A stretch of DNA of 7,499 bases from contig SLHW01000038.1 of assembly GCA_007135955.1 (NCBI GenBank), forward strand, positions 1 through 7,499. The letters are read 5' to 3'. This document shows positions 6,297 through 7,499 of this stretch, one piece after another. The notes beneath the pieces were generated by a model that saw only the letters and a list, made by a program, of their open reading frames with translations, did no database searches and was not told the DNA's origin. Source of the stretch: Candidatus Saccharimonadota bacterium (GTDB taxonomy: Bacteria > Patescibacteriota > Saccharimonadia > Saccharimonadales > SLHW01). The translations under genes were made by a program, and so were the position numbers. Positions within the stretch are counted from its first letter, which is position 1; each line of letters opens with the position of its first letter.

Positions 6297-6908
6297 ATGA
6301 CAGAAGCACAGATACATTCACCCGAAAAACCTAAATTTCCTGTTCGTAATGAGCAGGTTCGCTTGCCGCTATCTCTGGTTGACGATGTTTATCAAGTAGT
6401 AAAAGCGATGATAAAAGATGCAGAGGCAGGTGTAGTTTCGTTAGATTCAAATCACCTCCAGACAGCCAATCGCACAGAATCTAGCTTGAAGCTCGCCAGA
6501 TTGCAAGAATTACCCTCAGTTAGTTTACCGGTCAATGAACTTGAGGTTGCTGTCGGTGGCGCAAAGGCAGTACTCGACGGTTATAGCGTTAGGCACGAAC
6601 AGCACTTAGAAAATAAATCCATACCTGAAGATCCAGATTCATTTACCGATCGTATTAAAAAAGTTGGGGCTTCGATTGTCGCTAAGGGTATGGTTAGCGT
6701 TGGGAATATGTCTCCTAGTGGACGGAGTGCTCGGCGCCTGTTGCGTGAAGTTGATGAACCAACACTTGAAGCCTTAAAAACAAAATCCGAAGCTCAAAGT
6801 CGTCGCAAACAGAAAAAAGAAAGATTTTTCGGTCCTAATGAGTGGTCGGAAGCACAAAAAGCCATTAAAGAACGACGAGCAGCAAATCAGCCACCTGTAC
6901 ACTACTAG
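6297..6908 (+). CDS. Protein of unknown function (203 residues)
   Basis: I do not recognise this family. There is no signal peptide, membrane segment, cysteine cluster or known catalytic motif, so a soluble cytoplasmic protein is likely. About 1-20 looks extended and proline-containing. About 21-105 is mixed helical and includes VRLPLSLVDDVYQVVKAMIK and a Leu/Val-rich stretch, LPSVSLPVNELEVAVGGA, at about 74-91. A Gly/Ser-rich segment lies around 127-145 (GASIVAKGMVSVGN to SPSGRSARR). The last 50 residues are strongly basic and helical (SRRKQKKERFFGPNEW, then KAIKERRAANQPP), which could bind nucleic acid or the ribosome; that is inference from charge alone. The frame ends in three consecutive different stop codons (TAG TGA TAA, 6906-6914). 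The CIRCE operator of clpP begins 14 bases after the first stop. Gene status rests on length, composition and fit between neighbours. Confidence 0.78.
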   Translation: MTEAQIHSPEKPKFPVRNEQVRLPLSLVDDVYQVVKAMIKDAEAGVVSLDSNHLQTANRTESSLKLARLQELPSVSLPVNELEVAVGGAKAVLDGYSVRHEQHLENKSIPEDPDSFTDRIKKVGASIVAKGMVSVGNMSPSGRSARRLLREVDEPTLEALKTKSEAQSRRKQKKERFFGPNEWSEAQKAIKERRAANQPPVHY

Positions 6909-6922
6909 TGATAACAGGTAAT

Positions 6923-6949
6923 TTAGCACTCTTGACTAGCGAGTGCTAA
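6923..6949 (+). promoter_or_regulatory. CIRCE operator (HrcA binding site) of clpP
   Basis: TTAGCACTC (6923-6931), nine bases, then GAGTGCTAA (6941-6949) is a perfect match to the CIRCE consensus. HrcA represses from this element and is inactivated during heat shock, when GroEL is occupied by unfolded protein. The nine-base spacer contains TTGACT, the likely -35 box of clpP, so bound HrcA would block RNA polymerase. There is no T tract after the repeat, so it is an operator and not a terminator. Confidence 0.95.
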
Positions 6950-6961
6950 ATAGCGTATCGT
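6932..6961 (+). promoter_or_regulatory. Predicted clpP promoter embedded in CIRCE
   Basis: A -35 box TTGACT (6932-6937) lies in the CIRCE spacer. After 18 bases comes the -10 candidate TATCGT (6956-6961). The start site would be near 6968, leaving the AAGGAG Shine-Dalgarno sequence (6977-6982) inside the leader. The -35 is good and the -10 is moderate. Confidence 0.55.
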
Positions 6962-6988
6962 GAAGGCAGTCAAAGCAAGGAGTTTTTC

Positions 6989-7499
6989 ATGTCTAATATA
7001 GCATCAGTGTTGGTGCCAACAGTTATTGAGCAAGAAGGCCGTATGGAGCGCGCCTATGATATTTATTCACGTCTACTTAAGGATCGCATCGTTTTCTTAG
7101 GTAGTGATGTAAATGAGCACACCGCCAACTTGATTGTTGCTCAGCTGCTTTTTCTCGATAATGACAGCAAGAAAGATATCTACTTTTATATCAACAGCCC
7201 AGGCGGTCATGTCTATGATGCCCTAGCCATTTATGACACTATGCAATATCTTCGCTCGGACATACAGACGATAGGGATAGGAGTCCAGGCAAGCGCCGCA
7301 GCCTTTTTGTTAAGTAGCGGCACCAAGGGTAAACGAGCAATCTTGCCACACTCGACAGTAATGATTCACCAGCCATCCAGCGGCACACGAGGTAGGGTCA
7401 CCGACCAAGAGATTGATCTCAGAGAAAGCCTGCGCGTTAAAAGGCTACTTGAAGAAATTATGACCAAAAACACTGGCCAAACCAAGCAAAAAATTCACC
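6989..7499 (+). CDS. clpP: ATP-dependent Clp protease proteolytic subunit ClpP (3' end outside the window)
   Basis: ClpP forms the tetradecameric serine-protease chamber that degrades proteins unfolded by ClpX, ClpA or ClpC. The visible 170 residues start at ATG 6989, set by AAGGAG at 6977-6982 with a 6-base gap. Family landmarks are VPTVIEQEGRMERAYDIYSRLLKDRIVFLG (about 9-38), the oxyanion-region INSPGG at 68-73, the nucleophile Ser102 in VQASAAAFLL, and His127 in MIHQP. The Ser-His distance of 25 residues is the same as in E. coli ClpP. The catalytic Asp is expected just past the window edge, since the sequence stops at GQTKQKIH, shortly before the usual position. The nucleophile neighbourhood reads ASAAA where most ClpPs have ASMGA. 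The start has little or no propeptide before the conserved VPTV, so processing would be minor. CIRCE upstream implies heat-shock control by HrcA. A clpX gene might follow but is not visible. Confidence 0.96.
   Translation, partial: MSNIASVLVPTVIEQEGRMERAYDIYSRLLKDRIVFLGSDVNEHTANLIVAQLLFLDNDSKKDIYFYINSPGGHVYDALAIYDTMQYLRSDIQTIGIGVQASAAAFLLSSGTKGKRAILPHSTVMIHQPSSGTRGRVTDQEIDLRESLRVKRLLEEIMTKNTGQTKQKIH

Noticed and set aside
6923..6949. Inverted repeat as a terminator of the 203-residue ORF
   Set aside because: It matches the CIRCE consensus exactly, has the 9-base spacer, lacks a trailing T tract and overlaps the clpP promoter.
1..7499. Mobile elements, CRISPR arrays or defence systems
   Set aside because: No direct repeat arrays, transposase or integrase motifs, or defence-type domains were seen in any frame examined; all recognised genes are housekeeping.

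Overview
The window is ordinary bacterial chromosome. All genes lie on the + strand and are tightly packed, with moderate GC. It uses the standard genetic code: TGA ends tig and the 278-residue ORF and does not interrupt any frame. Gene content is mainly housekeeping: recG, a putative zinc metalloenzyme, rsmD, tRNA-Leu(UAG), hisS, tig, two unrecognised small genes and clpP. Compact spacing, a CIRCE element and small unknown ORFs among universal genes would suit a small-genome lineage such as Patescibacteria (CPR), perhaps Saccharibacteria. That placement is an impression from protein style and gene order, not something the sequence proves. There are no mobile elements, CRISPR arrays or signs of recent transfer.

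Region by region: 1-1533 is the C-terminal three quarters of RecG. 1588-2424 encodes a 278-residue protein with the complete ligand pattern of zinc-dependent phospholipase C / S1-P1 nucleases but no visible signal peptide. Its stop codon overlaps the start of rsmD (2424-2954), so the two are probably translationally coupled. A promoter and a class II tRNA-Leu with encoded CCA follow (2962-3094). Next comes a 178-base non-coding gap that can form hairpins, then hisS (3273-4562) and tig (4614-5900). Two unrecognised ORFs (5932-6204 and 6297-6908) separate tig from clpP, which starts at 6989 and runs off the window.

Together the genes cover replication-fork repair (RecG), ribosome maturation (RsmD), decoding (tRNA-Leu, HisRS) and protein quality control (trigger factor, ClpP). 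The most informative regulatory signals are a perfect CIRCE operator over the clpP promoter, which implies HrcA heat-shock control, and promoters whose -10 boxes sit directly before the start codons of tig and the 90-residue ORF, which suggests leaderless or nearly leaderless mRNAs. The two unknown genes between trigger factor and ClpP, and the putative intracellular zinc enzyme, are the best candidates for undescribed biology. I see no evidence for a larger novel multi-gene system.
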